Below are positions 46,646 to 56,240 of a stretch of DNA of 64,000 bases, piece after piece. The DNA is from Marinobacter sp. BGYM27 (GTDB lineage: Bacteria > Pseudomonadota > Gammaproteobacteria > Pseudomonadales > Oleiphilaceae): contig JANZNS010000002.1 of assembly GCA_025153445.1 (NCBI GenBank), positions 372,001 to 436,000 on the forward strand, given 5' to 3'. The translations under genes were made by a program, and so were the position numbers. The notes under the pieces were generated by a model. The model saw only the letters and a program-made list of their open reading frames with translations, did not search any database and was not told where the DNA came from. Positions within the stretch are counted from its first letter, which is position 1. Every line of letters starts with the position of its first letter.

Positions 46646-47488
46646 ATGAAGTTCACAGGTACCGACAAGTATGTAGCCACCGAAGATCTGCAAATGGCGG
46701 TAAACGCTGCGATCACGTTGCAGCGTCCATTGCTGATCAAAGGTGAGCCGGGCACTGGTAAAACCATGCTGGCCGAGGAGCTTGCAGAAGGTCTGGGAGC
46801 GCGCCTGATTACCTGGCACATCAAGTCTACGACCAAGGCTCAGCAAGGCCTGTATGAGTACGATGCGGTTTCGCGCCTGCGAGATTCGCAGCTCGGTGAC
46901 GAGAAGGTCAAGGATATCGGTAACTACATTGTCAAAGGCAAGCTGTGGGAAGCGTTTGAAGCTGATGATCAGGTCGTTCTGCTGATCGACGAGATCGACA
47001 AAGCTGATATCGAGTTCCCCAATGACTTGTTGCTGGAACTCGACCGCATGGAGTTCTACGTTTACGAGACGCAGCAGAAAGTTAAGGCCGAGAAGCGCCC
47101 GATCGTGGTGATCACCAGTAACAACGAGAAGGAGCTACCGGATGCTTTCCTGCGTCGTTGCTTCTTCCACTACATCACCTTCCCGGATGCGGAGACAATG
47201 AAGAGCATTGTCGATGTTCACTTCCCCAATGTGCAGCAGAACATTGTCCGTGATGCTCTTGAAGTCTTCTTCGACGTGCGCAAAGTGCCGGGCCTGAAAA
47301 AGAAACCCTCCACATCCGAACTGGTCGACTGGCTGAAGCTGTTGATGGCCGACGATCTGTCGGCAAAAATGCTGCACGACCGTGATTCTGCATCTGCCTT
47401 GCCTCCACTTTACGGCGCGCTCGTTAAAAACGAACAGGATGTTCATCTGCTGCAGAAACTCGCCTTTATGGCACGTCGCCGGAGTTGA
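46646..47488 (+). CDS. MoxR family AAA+ ATPase
   Basis: A 280-residue ATPase. Walker A is GEPGTGKTMLAEELAE, Walker B is VVLLIDEIDKAD, sensor 1 is VVITSNNEKELPDAFLRRC. MoxR proteins are chaperone-like ATPases that act on VWA-domain partners, often in metal insertion or envelope maturation. The next gene encodes a CoxE-like VWA protein and the previous one a membrane VWA protein, both candidate partners. AAGGATAGGA precedes the ATG. Target is unknown. Confidence 0.92.
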   Translation: MKFTGTDKYVATEDLQMAVNAAITLQRPLLIKGEPGTGKTMLAEELAEGLGARLITWHIKSTTKAQQGLYEYDAVSRLRDSQLGDEKVKDIGNYIVKGKLWEAFEADDQVVLLIDEIDKADIEFPNDLLLELDRMEFYVYETQQKVKAEKRPIVVITSNNEKELPDAFLRRCFFHYITFPDAETMKSIVDVHFPNVQQNIVRDALEVFFDVRKVPGLKKKPSTSELVDWLKLLMADDLSAKMLHDRDSASALPPLYGALVKNEQDVHLLQKLAFMARRRS

Positions 47489-47516
47489 TTTCGACGTTTC
47501 AGGTGAGGAGGGCACT

Positions 47517-48695
47517 ATGCTGATTGATTTTTTCATGGAGGTGCGCCGGGCGAAAATCCCGGCCAGCCTGCGTGAGTATCTGGACCTCGTAAATGCGCTG
47601 GAGCATCGTCTGGCATTTGCCGATATGGAGGAGTTTTATTATCTCTCCCGGCTATGCCTGGTAAAAGATGAGCGACATTACGACAAATTCGACCGCGCGT
47701 TCGATGCCTACTTCAAAGGCATTGAGAATCTTGATGAACTGATGAGTCAGTTGATACCCGAAGATTGGTTGCGTGCCGAGTTCGAGCGGCAGTTGAGCGA
47801 GGAAGACAAAGCCAAGATCGAGTCACTGGGCGGGCTCGAAGAGCTGATTGAAGCCTTCAAGGACCGTCTGGAAAACCAGAAAGAACGCCATCAGGGCGGT
47901 AATCGTCAGATCGGTACGGGGGGCACCTCGCCGTTTGGCGCCAATGGTTACAATCCCGAGGGCTTCCGGATCGGGCAAAAAGACGGTCGCCATGGTCGGG
48001 CAGTCAAGGTCTGGGAAAAGCGTGGATTCAAAGACCTGGACGACAGCATCACGCTGGGTATCCGTAACGTCAAAGTAGCGCTGCGACGACTCCGTAAATT
48101 TGCTCGACAGGGGGCCGCAGATCAGCTCGACATGGATGACACCATAAGGTCGACTGCACGCAATGCGGGCTACCTTGATCTGAAAATGGTACCGGAGCGG
48201 CACAATTCGGTAAAAGTGCTGATTTTCTTTGATGTCGGCGGGTCAATGGACCCACACGTCCGGGTCTGCGAGGAGCTGTTCTCAGCGGCCAGGATGGAAT
48301 TCAAGCACATGGAGTACTTCTACTTTCATAATTTTGTTTATGAAAGCGTTTGGAAGAACAACGTGCGCCGCATGAACGAAACGACCAGCACCTTCGATAT
48401 TCTCCATAAATATACACCAGACTATAAGGTGATATTTGTCGGCGATGCGAGCATGGCGCCGTATGAGATTTCCCATCCCGGAGGCTCCATTGAGCACTGG
48501 AATGAAGAAGCCGGTGCCGTCTGGTTCCAGCGTATTCAGGATCACTTCCGAAAGGTGGTATGGATGAACCCTTTACCGGAGAGCTATTGGGGCACCGGGG
48601 GATCGGTTGGTATGACACGTCAGTTGACGTCAGATCACATGTACCCGCTGACCGTAGAAGGTCTCGAATCCGCGATGCGTTACCTCAGTAAGTAA
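47517..48695 (+). CDS. CoxE-like VWA domain protein
   Basis: The product is 392 residues from the ATG at 47517, which has GGAGG seven bases upstream; an earlier in-frame start at 47382 lies inside moxR and is rejected. MLIDFFMEVRRAKIPAS and AFDAYFKGIEN are family blocks. The C-terminal VWA domain has a metal site FFDVGGSMDPH (DxGxS). It is the usual partner of MoxR ATPases and lies 28 bases after moxR. Cytoplasmic, with no signal peptide. Confidence 0.9.
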   Translation: MLIDFFMEVRRAKIPASLREYLDLVNALEHRLAFADMEEFYYLSRLCLVKDERHYDKFDRAFDAYFKGIENLDELMSQLIPEDWLRAEFERQLSEEDKAKIESLGGLEELIEAFKDRLENQKERHQGGNRQIGTGGTSPFGANGYNPEGFRIGQKDGRHGRAVKVWEKRGFKDLDDSITLGIRNVKVALRRLRKFARQGAADQLDMDDTIRSTARNAGYLDLKMVPERHNSVKVLIFFDVGGSMDPHVRVCEELFSAARMEFKHMEYFYFHNFVYESVWKNNVRRMNETTSTFDILHKYTPDYKVIFVGDASMAPYEISHPGGSIEHWNEEAGAVWFQRIQDHFRKVVWMNPLPESYWGTGGSVGMTRQLTSDHMYPLTVEGLESAMRYLSK

Positions 48696-49254
48696 TATGT
48701 TCTGATTGTTCGGCCCGTCGATCGTGGCGGGCCGCACTGCTATTGTTGAATAAGCCTTCCTTTGCCGACACTTTCTCTAAATGCCTAACGGCGTATAAGC
48801 GCCCACCTCTCGATATTCCCTTATCGCTTTTACTGGCGGTGCCCATAAAAAAGCCGACGCGGTTGAGGCGCGCCGGCGAAGCTCGGCATATCGAACGGCT
48901 TCGTCTTCGTTGAAGAAGTGCACCGCATATCAGATAAAGCAGACTCTCGGCCATGATCAATAAACTACCGAAATAACAGTCATGTAGCGTATTTTTCTTT
49001 TAATACGAACATCTATTGGCCGATGGCGGCACGCTCGTGTGTAAACCCCCTCGACGGAACCGGTATTCGAATTCCGATTTGGTGATCTGGGTACCGTTTC
49101 AGCGCTTCGCTCAGTGGTAGTCTTCCTTACAGTTGCTTACACGCCCTTTGCACACGGTTACCAAGGGTGAAACTGTCGCCAAACAGTTCAGTGTAGGCGC
49201 CGTATCCAGGATGGGTGCGGTTGTTATACCCCATGGGTTACCAAGAGGCTTTTC
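48696..49254. other. 559-base intergenic region before the TPR/ExbBD operon
   Basis: It holds a hairpin CGGCCCG/CGGGCCG (48711-48734) without a T-run after the VWA gene, a weak possible small ORF on the minus strand (48777-48923), and a direct repeat GGTTACCAAG at 49156-49165 and 49236-49245, exactly 80 bases apart. A TTATAC (49224-49229) could be a -10 box for the downstream operon, but no good -35 was found. No tRNA or other RNA gene was recognised. Confidence 0.6.
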
Positions 49255-49764
49255 ATGCGTTTGACCGCTCTGTTTCTCCGTGCATTATTGATCAGTGTGC
49301 TGTCGGCTCCGGCGATGTCAGATTCCCTGGATAGCGACATTGCGGAACTGAAAGGTGAAGTCGCTGCGCTCAACCACTCTCTGTTTGAACTCGAGGAAGA
49401 CATTCTTCATCCGGCCAATACTCAAGTGGCTGTTTACCTCTCATTTGCTGCCCGCGAATACTTTGTTCTCGATTCCGTCGAGCTGTCGATTGATGGTCAT
49501 CCGGCTGTTTCCCATCTCTATACGGAGCGCGAACGTCAGGCATTAAAGCAGGGCGGAGTGCAGCAGTTGTATCTGGGCAATCTTTCTGCTGGTGAGCACA
49601 AAATCGATGCCGTATTCAACGGTCAGGGCGCCAACGATCACTACTATCGCAAGGATGCGAGCTTCAACGTTCAGAAAACGGGTGAGAAGGCCCAGTACGA
49701 ATTAATCCTCGATGCCAAGGCGCCGGCGTTCGAGCCGGCTTTCCGCATCAAGGAATGGGAATAG
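49255..49764 (+). CDS. small secreted protein, first gene of the TPR/ExbBD operon
   Basis: A 169-residue protein. A signal peptide (1-22, MRLTALFLRALL to AMS) is followed by a short coiled coil (SDIAELKGEVAALNHSLFEL) and a beta-rich domain. The C-terminal part contains LGNLSAGEHKIDAVFNGQG, a typical AraC-like/periplasmic beta-sandwich phrase. I do not recognise a named family. The next gene may overlap its stop. Role in the envelope machine is unknown. Confidence 0.8.
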   Translation: MRLTALFLRALLISVLSAPAMSDSLDSDIAELKGEVAALNHSLFELEEDILHPANTQVAVYLSFAAREYFVLDSVELSIDGHPAVSHLYTERERQALKQGGVQQLYLGNLSAGEHKIDAVFNGQGANDHYYRKDASFNVQKTGEKAQYELILDAKAPAFEPAFRIKEWE

Positions 49765-49775
49765 GCGCTTCTTTG

Positions 49776-51605
49776 ATGTCTGGTGTCACTCCCTTTGTTT
49801 TTCGTCTCGCTCTTGTGCTTGCGGGCTCTCTGCTATCAGCAGGCATCTTGGCCGGCGACAAACCGGAGTCGATCAGGGTGGGTCTGGCTCAGTATGCATT
49901 GGTGGTGGGTAAACCCACTGATGCACTGCATTGGGTTTATGGGCTGCAGTCGGATGACGCAGGACTTGTTCGGGGCCAGGCATACGCTGATTTGGGGCTC
50001 CCTGCGCGATCAGAAACAGAACTTGAATCTCGGATCAAGGGCGATACACCGGCCAACGCAAGTGCGCGGCTGACATTGGCGAAGGAAAAGCGTCAACTCG
50101 GCAAACAGGACGAGGCACTGGCGCTGTTGAAGCAATTGCACCGCTCTCAGCAGGGTGCCGTTGGTCAGGAGGCAAGTTTCCTGCTTGCTGAAAATGCAAT
50201 TGCCTCCGGTGCATTCGATCTTGCTGGCAAAGTGCTCGGTGCCTCTACGGGAGGATACTGGACAGCGCTGGGCTATCTCAATCTGGCCACCGCCTATGCC
50301 CGGCAGGATAAGGATACGGCACGCAGCCTCATCGCCTTGCGGGTGGCCAGATCAATGCTCGACGACAATCCGGATGCCGGGCTGACGGAGTTGATTCAGC
50401 GAATTCAGATCACCGCCGGTTATCTGGCGTTGCGCAGTGATGATCCTGAGAAGGCCATCAGCTTTCTCAACAAGGTCGCCCTCAAAGGATATCGAACCCC
50501 TCAGGCACTCTATCTCCACGGCCTCGCAGAAGCCCAAAAAGAAAACTATCGCGCTGCCATGCAATCGTGGCATCGGGCCCGCAAATTTCCACTTGGTTTT
50601 CCCGGGGCAGCCGAGGCATGGCTTGGCATGGGGCGCGGTTATGACGAGTCGGGTTATCTCGGGCTCGCCGGGGAAGCCTATCTCTCAGCGATAGCGGCCT
50701 TTCAGGGCGAAGTGGTCACGCTTGATACTTTGATGAAACAGATCCGGCAAGAGGGCGGATACCATTCAATGGTGCTCTCGGCCCGCTCGGAAGATGTCGA
50801 ATGGTTTCTGGCTGATAGCAAAACCCTGACCCAGCCCAGACTTGCTTACCTGATGCATTTCATGGAGGACGCCAGCGCCCAGAAAGCGGTACGGCGAGTG
50901 GCCTCACTTGATGCTATGGAGCATGAATTACAGTCCCGCAGTGCTGACCTTGTCGTGTTTCGCCGCATGCTGGAAAACCGGCTGCGCACGGTCAGTGGTG
51001 CCTCGGGGGCAGGCGACCTCGAGCGGCTCGGCCATAAAATTGAAGTGCTCGCCGACCGGGAGGCTGCATTGCGCACCCGGCTGAATGAAGCTGAAAGCGG
51101 CGATGGGGCAGCCATCGCAAGCGGTGAGACGGCAAAGAAACTTGCACAGGTGCGTGCGCTAAAAGCCAAGGGGAATCTGACTGCTGAAGAGTCAGCACGG
51201 GTTGAACGTCTTGAAGGTGTGCTGAAATGGCAGGCGCAGGAGCAATATGATCTCGCGCGTCGCGAGCATGAAAAAAACCTGGACGTTATTGCCCGTTCTC
51301 TGGCCGCAGCAAGATCTGGATACGACAAATTCGAAAGTGAACGGCGATCGGCACCTGACAGGTTCAGATCGCTACTGGGGCGCGTTGAATCAGCTCAAAA
51401 AGACGTAGACCGAAAACTGGATCGACTGGCAACAGTCAAGCAACGTAGTGAAGAGGTCCTGGATGCGGCATTGCTTGAATTTCTGCAGGAACAGAGCCGT
51501 GTCATGACCGCCCACCTCGACCGCAGTGAACAGCAAATCGCCCACCTATACGAATACCTCGCGGTCTCCAGTGCTACCGGCCAGAAGCAGGAGGCAAGCC
51601 AGTGA
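49776..51605 (+). CDS. periplasmic TPR protein with C-terminal coiled coil
   Basis: The product is 609 residues from ATG 49776, which begins a good signal peptide (SGVTPFVFRLALVLAG to GILAG); an ATG at 49755 inside the previous gene is possible. Residues about 30-320 are TPR-like helices (ALALLKQLHRSQQG, YLGLAGEAYLSAIAAFQG). The C-terminal ~230 residues are Glu/Arg-rich and coiled-coil (LEVLADREAALRTRLNEAE-like). It overlaps the next gene by four bases (GTGA). By order it could match a Glt TPR component of Myxococcus; that is an inference. Confidence 0.83.
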   Translation: MSGVTPFVFRLALVLAGSLLSAGILAGDKPESIRVGLAQYALVVGKPTDALHWVYGLQSDDAGLVRGQAYADLGLPARSETELESRIKGDTPANASARLTLAKEKRQLGKQDEALALLKQLHRSQQGAVGQEASFLLAENAIASGAFDLAGKVLGASTGGYWTALGYLNLATAYARQDKDTARSLIALRVARSMLDDNPDAGLTELIQRIQITAGYLALRSDDPEKAISFLNKVALKGYRTPQALYLHGLAEAQKENYRAAMQSWHRARKFPLGFPGAAEAWLGMGRGYDESGYLGLAGEAYLSAIAAFQGEVVTLDTLMKQIRQEGGYHSMVLSARSEDVEWFLADSKTLTQPRLAYLMHFMEDASAQKAVRRVASLDAMEHELQSRSADLVVFRRMLENRLRTVSGASGAGDLERLGHKIEVLADREAALRTRLNEAESGDGAAIASGETAKKLAQVRALKAKGNLTAEESARVERLEGVLKWQAQEQYDLARREHEKNLDVIARSLAAARSGYDKFESERRSAPDRFRSLLGRVESAQKDVDRKLDRLATVKQRSEEVLDAALLEFLQEQSRVMTAHLDRSEQQIAHLYEYLAVSSATGQKQEASQ

Positions 51606-54472
51606 GACGACTGATCGCAAGGTCCATCCTGATTGCCCTGATATCCACTGGCGCCAGTGCGCAGGAGTCTGGCGGGAACTTTCAGATTAATCTTGGAGAG
51701 GATGGCAAAACTATCGGTGAAATGCGGCCGGTATTCCTTGAAATGTCCTCGCAGGCGCTTCCTGCGATCTCTTTGAAGGAAGTCGCCCGCCGATACCAAC
51801 GGCTGTTTGAGGAGTCTGAAGAACCAGAGGTTCGAATTGACGCTTTGCACCGTCTCACCAATCTGCATTCCATTGGTGGTGAAGGGCTTGATCTGTCGCC
51901 GGAGCAGGAGGAGGTCATCTATCGCGAAGCACTCAAAAGCTACGAGATGATCGTAAAGGCAGGGCGTTATCAGGGCAGACTCGACGAATTGCTGTATCAG
52001 ACAGCCAAAGCCTACGCTTTTATTGGCAACGACGAGCAGTCCGTCCAGCGACTCAAGCAACTTGTGGGCTTGTACCCGACATCAAACCTGGCACCTGAAG
52101 CCCGTTTCAGGATTGCGGAATCCGCCTTCTCTGAGGAGCACTTCAGTGAGGCCGAGCAAGCCTACGCCCAGGTTATCGGATCAGATGCCCGAGCTGATCT
52201 GCAGGGCAAGGCTATCTACATGAAAGGTTGGAGCCAGTACAAGCAGGATAAGCTTGGTCAGGCGAGCCACACTTTTCTGACCGTGCTTGATGACTACTAC
52301 GCTCAATCTGACGGCTTTACGGCGTTGGATGGGGGAGCTGAGGCACTGGTTAACGATACTTTCCGGATTCTCGCCCTGATGGCGTCTCGTACCGGTGGTG
52401 CGGCTGCAATTGATCGCATGATTGCCGCGGAAGGGGGCAAGCCCTATGACTACTTGTTGTACGACCGGTTGGGAGACTACTACCTGGCGAATGAGCGCTA
52501 TACCGACAGTGTTCAGGTCAATCAGTATTTTATAGACAACAATCCTGCCCATCCGCGGGCGCCCGCAATGAGAGCGCAGATTGTTTCGGTCTGGGAAGCT
52601 GGTGGGTTTGCTGCCGAAGCAAGAGCGGCGCGTACCGATTTTGTGGCGGCCTACGATCAGCCCGCAACCTATGGCGGGCTTTCAGAAACTGAGCAGGCTC
52701 AGTGGCGCAGCCTGGCCGATCAGGTCGGCTCATCCCTATATGCTGAGGCCCAGGCGACAGGTAGTCCATCCCCTGAGGTAACCAGCACCTTCGCATCAGC
52801 AGGTGTCATATATGATCGTCTGGCGGATGTGAGTAGCGGAATCGAAGCGCCTCAAAAAATTGGAGAACAGCGACGGCTTGCGGGTGATGCCTGGCTTCAG
52901 GCAGGCAGAGAACAAAGGGCCATTGAAGCATTTGAAAAGGCGGGCTACGAACAGCCTGGATATGACGGCGCTGCAGATTCCGCTTGGGCGGCAGTTGCTC
53001 TTTATCAGGCATCGGCGCGTCAATCCGTTGCGGAAGCAGGTTCCGTTGAGCCACTTGATGTGATGGTGGCAGCCCTCGACAGGTTCGCCACGGCCTACCC
53101 TGGTGATAGCCGTTTGCCCGCTGCCGAGGCGGATCTGGCCAACCAACTACTCACTGCTGGCGACAATCCGCGGGCACAGCGCTTTGCCGAGGCTGCAGTC
53201 GCACACCCGAAAGCAAGCTACAAAACACTGCTGGCAGGCTGGCTGGTAATAGGACAGACGGAGTTTGACGCGTCGCATTACGATAAATCAGAACAGGCGT
53301 ATCGACAGGCGCTTGCATCGGTAAAAGCAGATTCGAACGTAAAGCCAGAACGCGAAGCTGAAATCCGTTCACAACTCGCGTTGAGTATATACCGACAGGG
53401 TGAAGCTGCAGCCCAACAGGATGAGGTGGACGCCGCTGTTGGGCATTTCCAGCGGGTTGCCGGGGTTGGCGGCGAGCAGGGGCTCACGATAGGGGCGGCG
53501 CTTGAGGCGTCAGTTGTGCTTTTAAAAGCAGAGCGTTGGCAGCCCGCTATCGACCAGCTTCAGGATTTTCGATCGCGCTATCCAGAACAAGCCCAAGCCA
53601 ACAATGTTGATGAAAAACTTGTATACGCCTATAAAGCATCGGGCCAATACGATCTCGCGGCCAACGAAATTCTGGAGCGCTCGGCTGATAGCGCCGATCC
53701 CTGGCCGGCCCGCATTATGGCAGCGGGCTTGCTTGAGCAGGCAGGAAGCAACGGGCGCGCAAACATGATTTACGGTGATTACCTCGATCAGGCCAGCGAC
53801 CCGGCTTCAGCTGAGGAACATGCCCGACAGCAGTCATTACGCCAAAAGCTGATAGAGGCGGACGGCGTCAATATCCCAAGCCCCCGGTTGGAGTCTTTGG
53901 TAGACACCGAGCTTGCAAGCGAGTGGCACTCAGATAAAACGCTGACCTGGGCTGCAGCAGCAGCGTTGGTGCTTGCAGCCGATGAATCCAGTCGTTATGC
54001 CGATATCCGGCTTACGCTGCCACTGAGCCAGACTCTGGCTGCAAAAAAAGCTGCACTGCAGAAAGCGCTGGATCGTTATCAGCAGGCAGAGTCGCTCGGT
54101 GGGAGTGAGGTCAAATCGCAGGCTTTGTTTGGTCGGGCTGAACTCTACCGCGTTCTGGCGCGGGACGTGATGTCCTCAGAACGCCCCTCTAACTTGACCG
54201 AGCTGGAGCTGGCGCAATACGACGTGCTGCTGGAAGAGCAAGCCTATCCTTTTGAAGAAAAAGCAATCGATCTCCATGCAGCCAATCATCAGCAGATTGC
54301 ATCCGGAGTCTATAACGACTGGGTTCAGAAAAGTATGGATGCGCTGGCGGCGCTCTATCCGGCACGTTACAGCCGTGAATCCCACTGGATGCCATGGAGC
54401 GGCGACAGCGCGCAGTCGGCCAATAGCATCGTGACGAAGGAGGTGATGCATGCATCAAATTCGGGATCGTAA
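51602..54472 (+). CDS. large periplasmic TPR protein (GltD-like position)
   Basis: A 956-residue secreted protein with GTG start and signal peptide (MRRLIARSILIAL to GASA). Almost the whole length is helical TPR-type solenoid, with units such as PEARFRIAESAFSEEHFSEA and EQAYAQVIGSDARADLQGKA. Proteins of this kind bridge periplasm and outer membrane in Agl-Glt-like machines. It overlaps the following lipoprotein gene by 23 bases. No enzymatic motif is seen. Confidence 0.85.
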   Translation: MRRLIARSILIALISTGASAQESGGNFQINLGEDGKTIGEMRPVFLEMSSQALPAISLKEVARRYQRLFEESEEPEVRIDALHRLTNLHSIGGEGLDLSPEQEEVIYREALKSYEMIVKAGRYQGRLDELLYQTAKAYAFIGNDEQSVQRLKQLVGLYPTSNLAPEARFRIAESAFSEEHFSEAEQAYAQVIGSDARADLQGKAIYMKGWSQYKQDKLGQASHTFLTVLDDYYAQSDGFTALDGGAEALVNDTFRILALMASRTGGAAAIDRMIAAEGGKPYDYLLYDRLGDYYLANERYTDSVQVNQYFIDNNPAHPRAPAMRAQIVSVWEAGGFAAEARAARTDFVAAYDQPATYGGLSETEQAQWRSLADQVGSSLYAEAQATGSPSPEVTSTFASAGVIYDRLADVSSGIEAPQKIGEQRRLAGDAWLQAGREQRAIEAFEKAGYEQPGYDGAADSAWAAVALYQASARQSVAEAGSVEPLDVMVAALDRFATAYPGDSRLPAAEADLANQLLTAGDNPRAQRFAEAAVAHPKASYKTLLAGWLVIGQTEFDASHYDKSEQAYRQALASVKADSNVKPEREAEIRSQLALSIYRQGEAAAQQDEVDAAVGHFQRVAGVGGEQGLTIGAALEASVVLLKAERWQPAIDQLQDFRSRYPEQAQANNVDEKLVYAYKASGQYDLAANEILERSADSADPWPARIMAAGLLEQAGSNGRANMIYGDYLDQASDPASAEEHARQQSLRQKLIEADGVNIPSPRLESLVDTELASEWHSDKTLTWAAAAALVLAADESSRYADIRLTLPLSQTLAAKKAALQKALDRYQQAESLGGSEVKSQALFGRAELYRVLARDVMSSERPSNLTELELAQYDVLLEEQAYPFEEKAIDLHAANHQQIASGVYNDWVQKSMDALAALYPARYSRESHWMPWSGDSAQSANSIVTKEVMHASNSGS

Positions 54473-55115
54473 GTGCTTTATTGGTGGCCACTGCGCTGAC
54501 GCACTCAAGGCTGCGGCGATGGGCCTTGTGGTGCTTGTTTTCGCCGGTTGCGCGGCGGGACCTTCACCGCAAAGTGGTGATGCAACAACTGAAGTAACTG
54601 CGGCTGCTACTTCGGCAAAGGTGCGTCCGGAGCCGGCAGCGATGACCCCGGTTCAGCAAAAGCAATATGACGAAGCGCGCCAGCGTGCTTCCTCCGGTCA
54701 AACGGAAGAAGCCATTGCCATTTTGGCTGCATTGCAGGCTGAGCGCCCTGATCTCGCGGCGGTGTCGGCGCGGCTGGCCTGGCTGCAACAACAACACGGC
54801 AATGTTGAACAGGCTATTGAATTGAATAAAGAGGCGCTGGACACGGATCCAGGCAATGAGATGGCGACCAATAATCTGGCGTTGTTGTTACAGTCGAAGG
54901 GAGAGTTCAAGCAGGCCCGTGAATACCTGGATCAGGGGCTGAGCTGGCATCCTGATTCACCAAAACTGCACTACAACCTGGCTGTCCTTTCGGAGCTTTA
55001 CCTTCTGGATCTGCCGTCGGCATTGCAGCACTATCAGCGTTATCAGACCCTGGAGCCAAACGGCAGCGAACAGGTTAAGGGCTGGATTGCTGACTTGCAG
55101 AGGCGCCTTAACTGA
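54450..55115 (+). CDS. TPR lipoprotein (GltE-like position)
   Basis: A 221-residue protein with lipobox VFAGC (Cys34), so probably outer-membrane anchored. Residues about 75-215 are TPR repeats (EAIAILAALQAERPDLAAV, NNLALLLQSKGEFKQAREYL). The signal region is unusually long; a start at the Met24 codon is possible. It overlaps the preceding gene, and its TGA shares a base with the next ATG. Confidence 0.85.
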   Translation: MHQIRDRKCFIGGHCADALKAAAMGLVVLVFAGCAAGPSPQSGDATTEVTAAATSAKVRPEPAAMTPVQQKQYDEARQRASSGQTEEAIAILAALQAERPDLAAVSARLAWLQQQHGNVEQAIELNKEALDTDPGNEMATNNLALLLQSKGEFKQAREYLDQGLSWHPDSPKLHYNLAVLSELYLLDLPSALQHYQRYQTLEPNGSEQVKGWIADLQRRLN

Positions 55116-55537
55116 TGAGTTTGAATCAAATTCTGTTAAATCAGCTGAGTGCCGGAACCCGGGGCCATTTCCTTGCGCTCGATCGCGTTTTTCACAGGCT
55201 GTTGCTGGCATGCTTGCTGTCAGTTTGGGGCACAGGCACCCCTGCGTTGGCCCAGGAAGCAAACGCTAACGCGCAGCCACCTGAGTCAGCCGGAGCACCC
55301 GTTGCCCCGCCGGTTGCCCTGACAGTAGAAGGCATATCGGTGCGGGCCAGTGACGACTATCCCCGGGTGCTTAATATATTGCCCTGGCAGGCGCCCTCGG
55401 TTTCAACCCGCTCACGGGATCCGTTGAGTATGGAGCCGTCAGGACTGCTCGATCCGGTTGATCCCGGTGTTCTGCAACGCCATCAGCAATTCAGAAAAAC
55501 ACTGGATCCGTTAGCTGAGCCAGTGTCTCAGCCATAA
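55115..55537 (+). CDS. small exported protein of the TPR/ExbBD operon
   Basis: A 140-residue protein with an N-terminal membrane or signal segment at about 28-47 (LLLACLLSVWGTGTPALA) and a Pro-rich remainder with no recognised domain. It is coupled to the lipoprotein gene (TGATG). Small unassigned proteins at this position also occur in Agl-Glt-like clusters. Function unknown. Confidence 0.75.
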   Translation: MSLNQILLNQLSAGTRGHFLALDRVFHRLLLACLLSVWGTGTPALAQEANANAQPPESAGAPVAPPVALTVEGISVRASDDYPRVLNILPWQAPSVSTRSRDPLSMEPSGLLDPVDPGVLQRHQQFRKTLDPLAEPVSQP

Positions 55538-55570
55538 TCGATAACATCAGCAAACCCCCGGAGCAACGTC

Positions 55571-56212
55571 ATGCTTGATACTCTTATCCGCTTTTTCCAG
55601 AACGGCGGCGCCTTTATGTACCCAATCGCAGTGGTGCTGGTGATCGGGTTGGCGATTGCGCTGGAGCGCTTTATCTATCTGGGGAAAGTACGCCGTTCAA
55701 ATCGCGCCGCCTTCGAGCAAGGGATTTTGCCTTTGCTACGCAAGCAGGACTATAAGCGGGCAATGCAGGCTGCCAATAGCTCTGACAGTGCAATTGCTTC
55801 AATTCTGGGGGCAGGTATCGCCCGATTGCTGGGTAATCACCGTCGAGAGGAGGTGGAGTACGCGATGGAGGAGGGCCTGATGGAAGTGCTGCCAAGATTG
55901 GAAAAGCGCACTCAGTATCTTGCTACGCTGGCGAACATCTCAACATTGTTGGGGTTGCTTGGCACCATTATCGGGCTTATTGCGGCGTTTACAGCCGTCG
56001 CCAGTGCTGATCCGGCAGAAAAGGCGTCGTTGTTGTCCCAGAGTATCTCCGTGGCGATGAACACGACTGCCTTCGGCCTGATGTCCGCGATTCCGCTACT
56101 GATATTTCATGCCTTGCTGCAAACCCGAACCAATGAACTGGTGGATAGTTTCGAGATGGCTGGCGTGAAATTGCTCAACACCGTGTCCGGTCAGGCATCA
56201 ACGCCGCTCTGA
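55571..56212 (+). CDS. ExbB/TolQ/MotA-type proton channel subunit (AglR-like)
   Basis: A 213-residue inner-membrane protein with three helices at about 14-36, 122-146 and 160-185. TLLGLLGTIIGLIAAF and NTTAFGLMSAIPLLIFHALL are the ExbB/TolQ pore-helix signatures. It should form the pentameric proton channel that drives the machine. GGAGCAACGTC precedes the ATG. The two following genes encode its ExbD-type partners. Confidence 0.94.
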   Translation: MLDTLIRFFQNGGAFMYPIAVVLVIGLAIALERFIYLGKVRRSNRAAFEQGILPLLRKQDYKRAMQAANSSDSAIASILGAGIARLLGNHRREEVEYAMEEGLMEVLPRLEKRTQYLATLANISTLLGLLGTIIGLIAAFTAVASADPAEKASLLSQSISVAMNTTAFGLMSAIPLLIFHALLQTRTNELVDSFEMAGVKLLNTVSGQASTPL

Positions 56213-56240
56213 TGACGGTCACGACCCGGAGCCACAAAGC

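Noticed and set aside
49050-49090. tRNA-like T-loop near 49,070 (TTCGAATTCC)
   Set aside because: No acceptor or anticodon stem could be formed around it.
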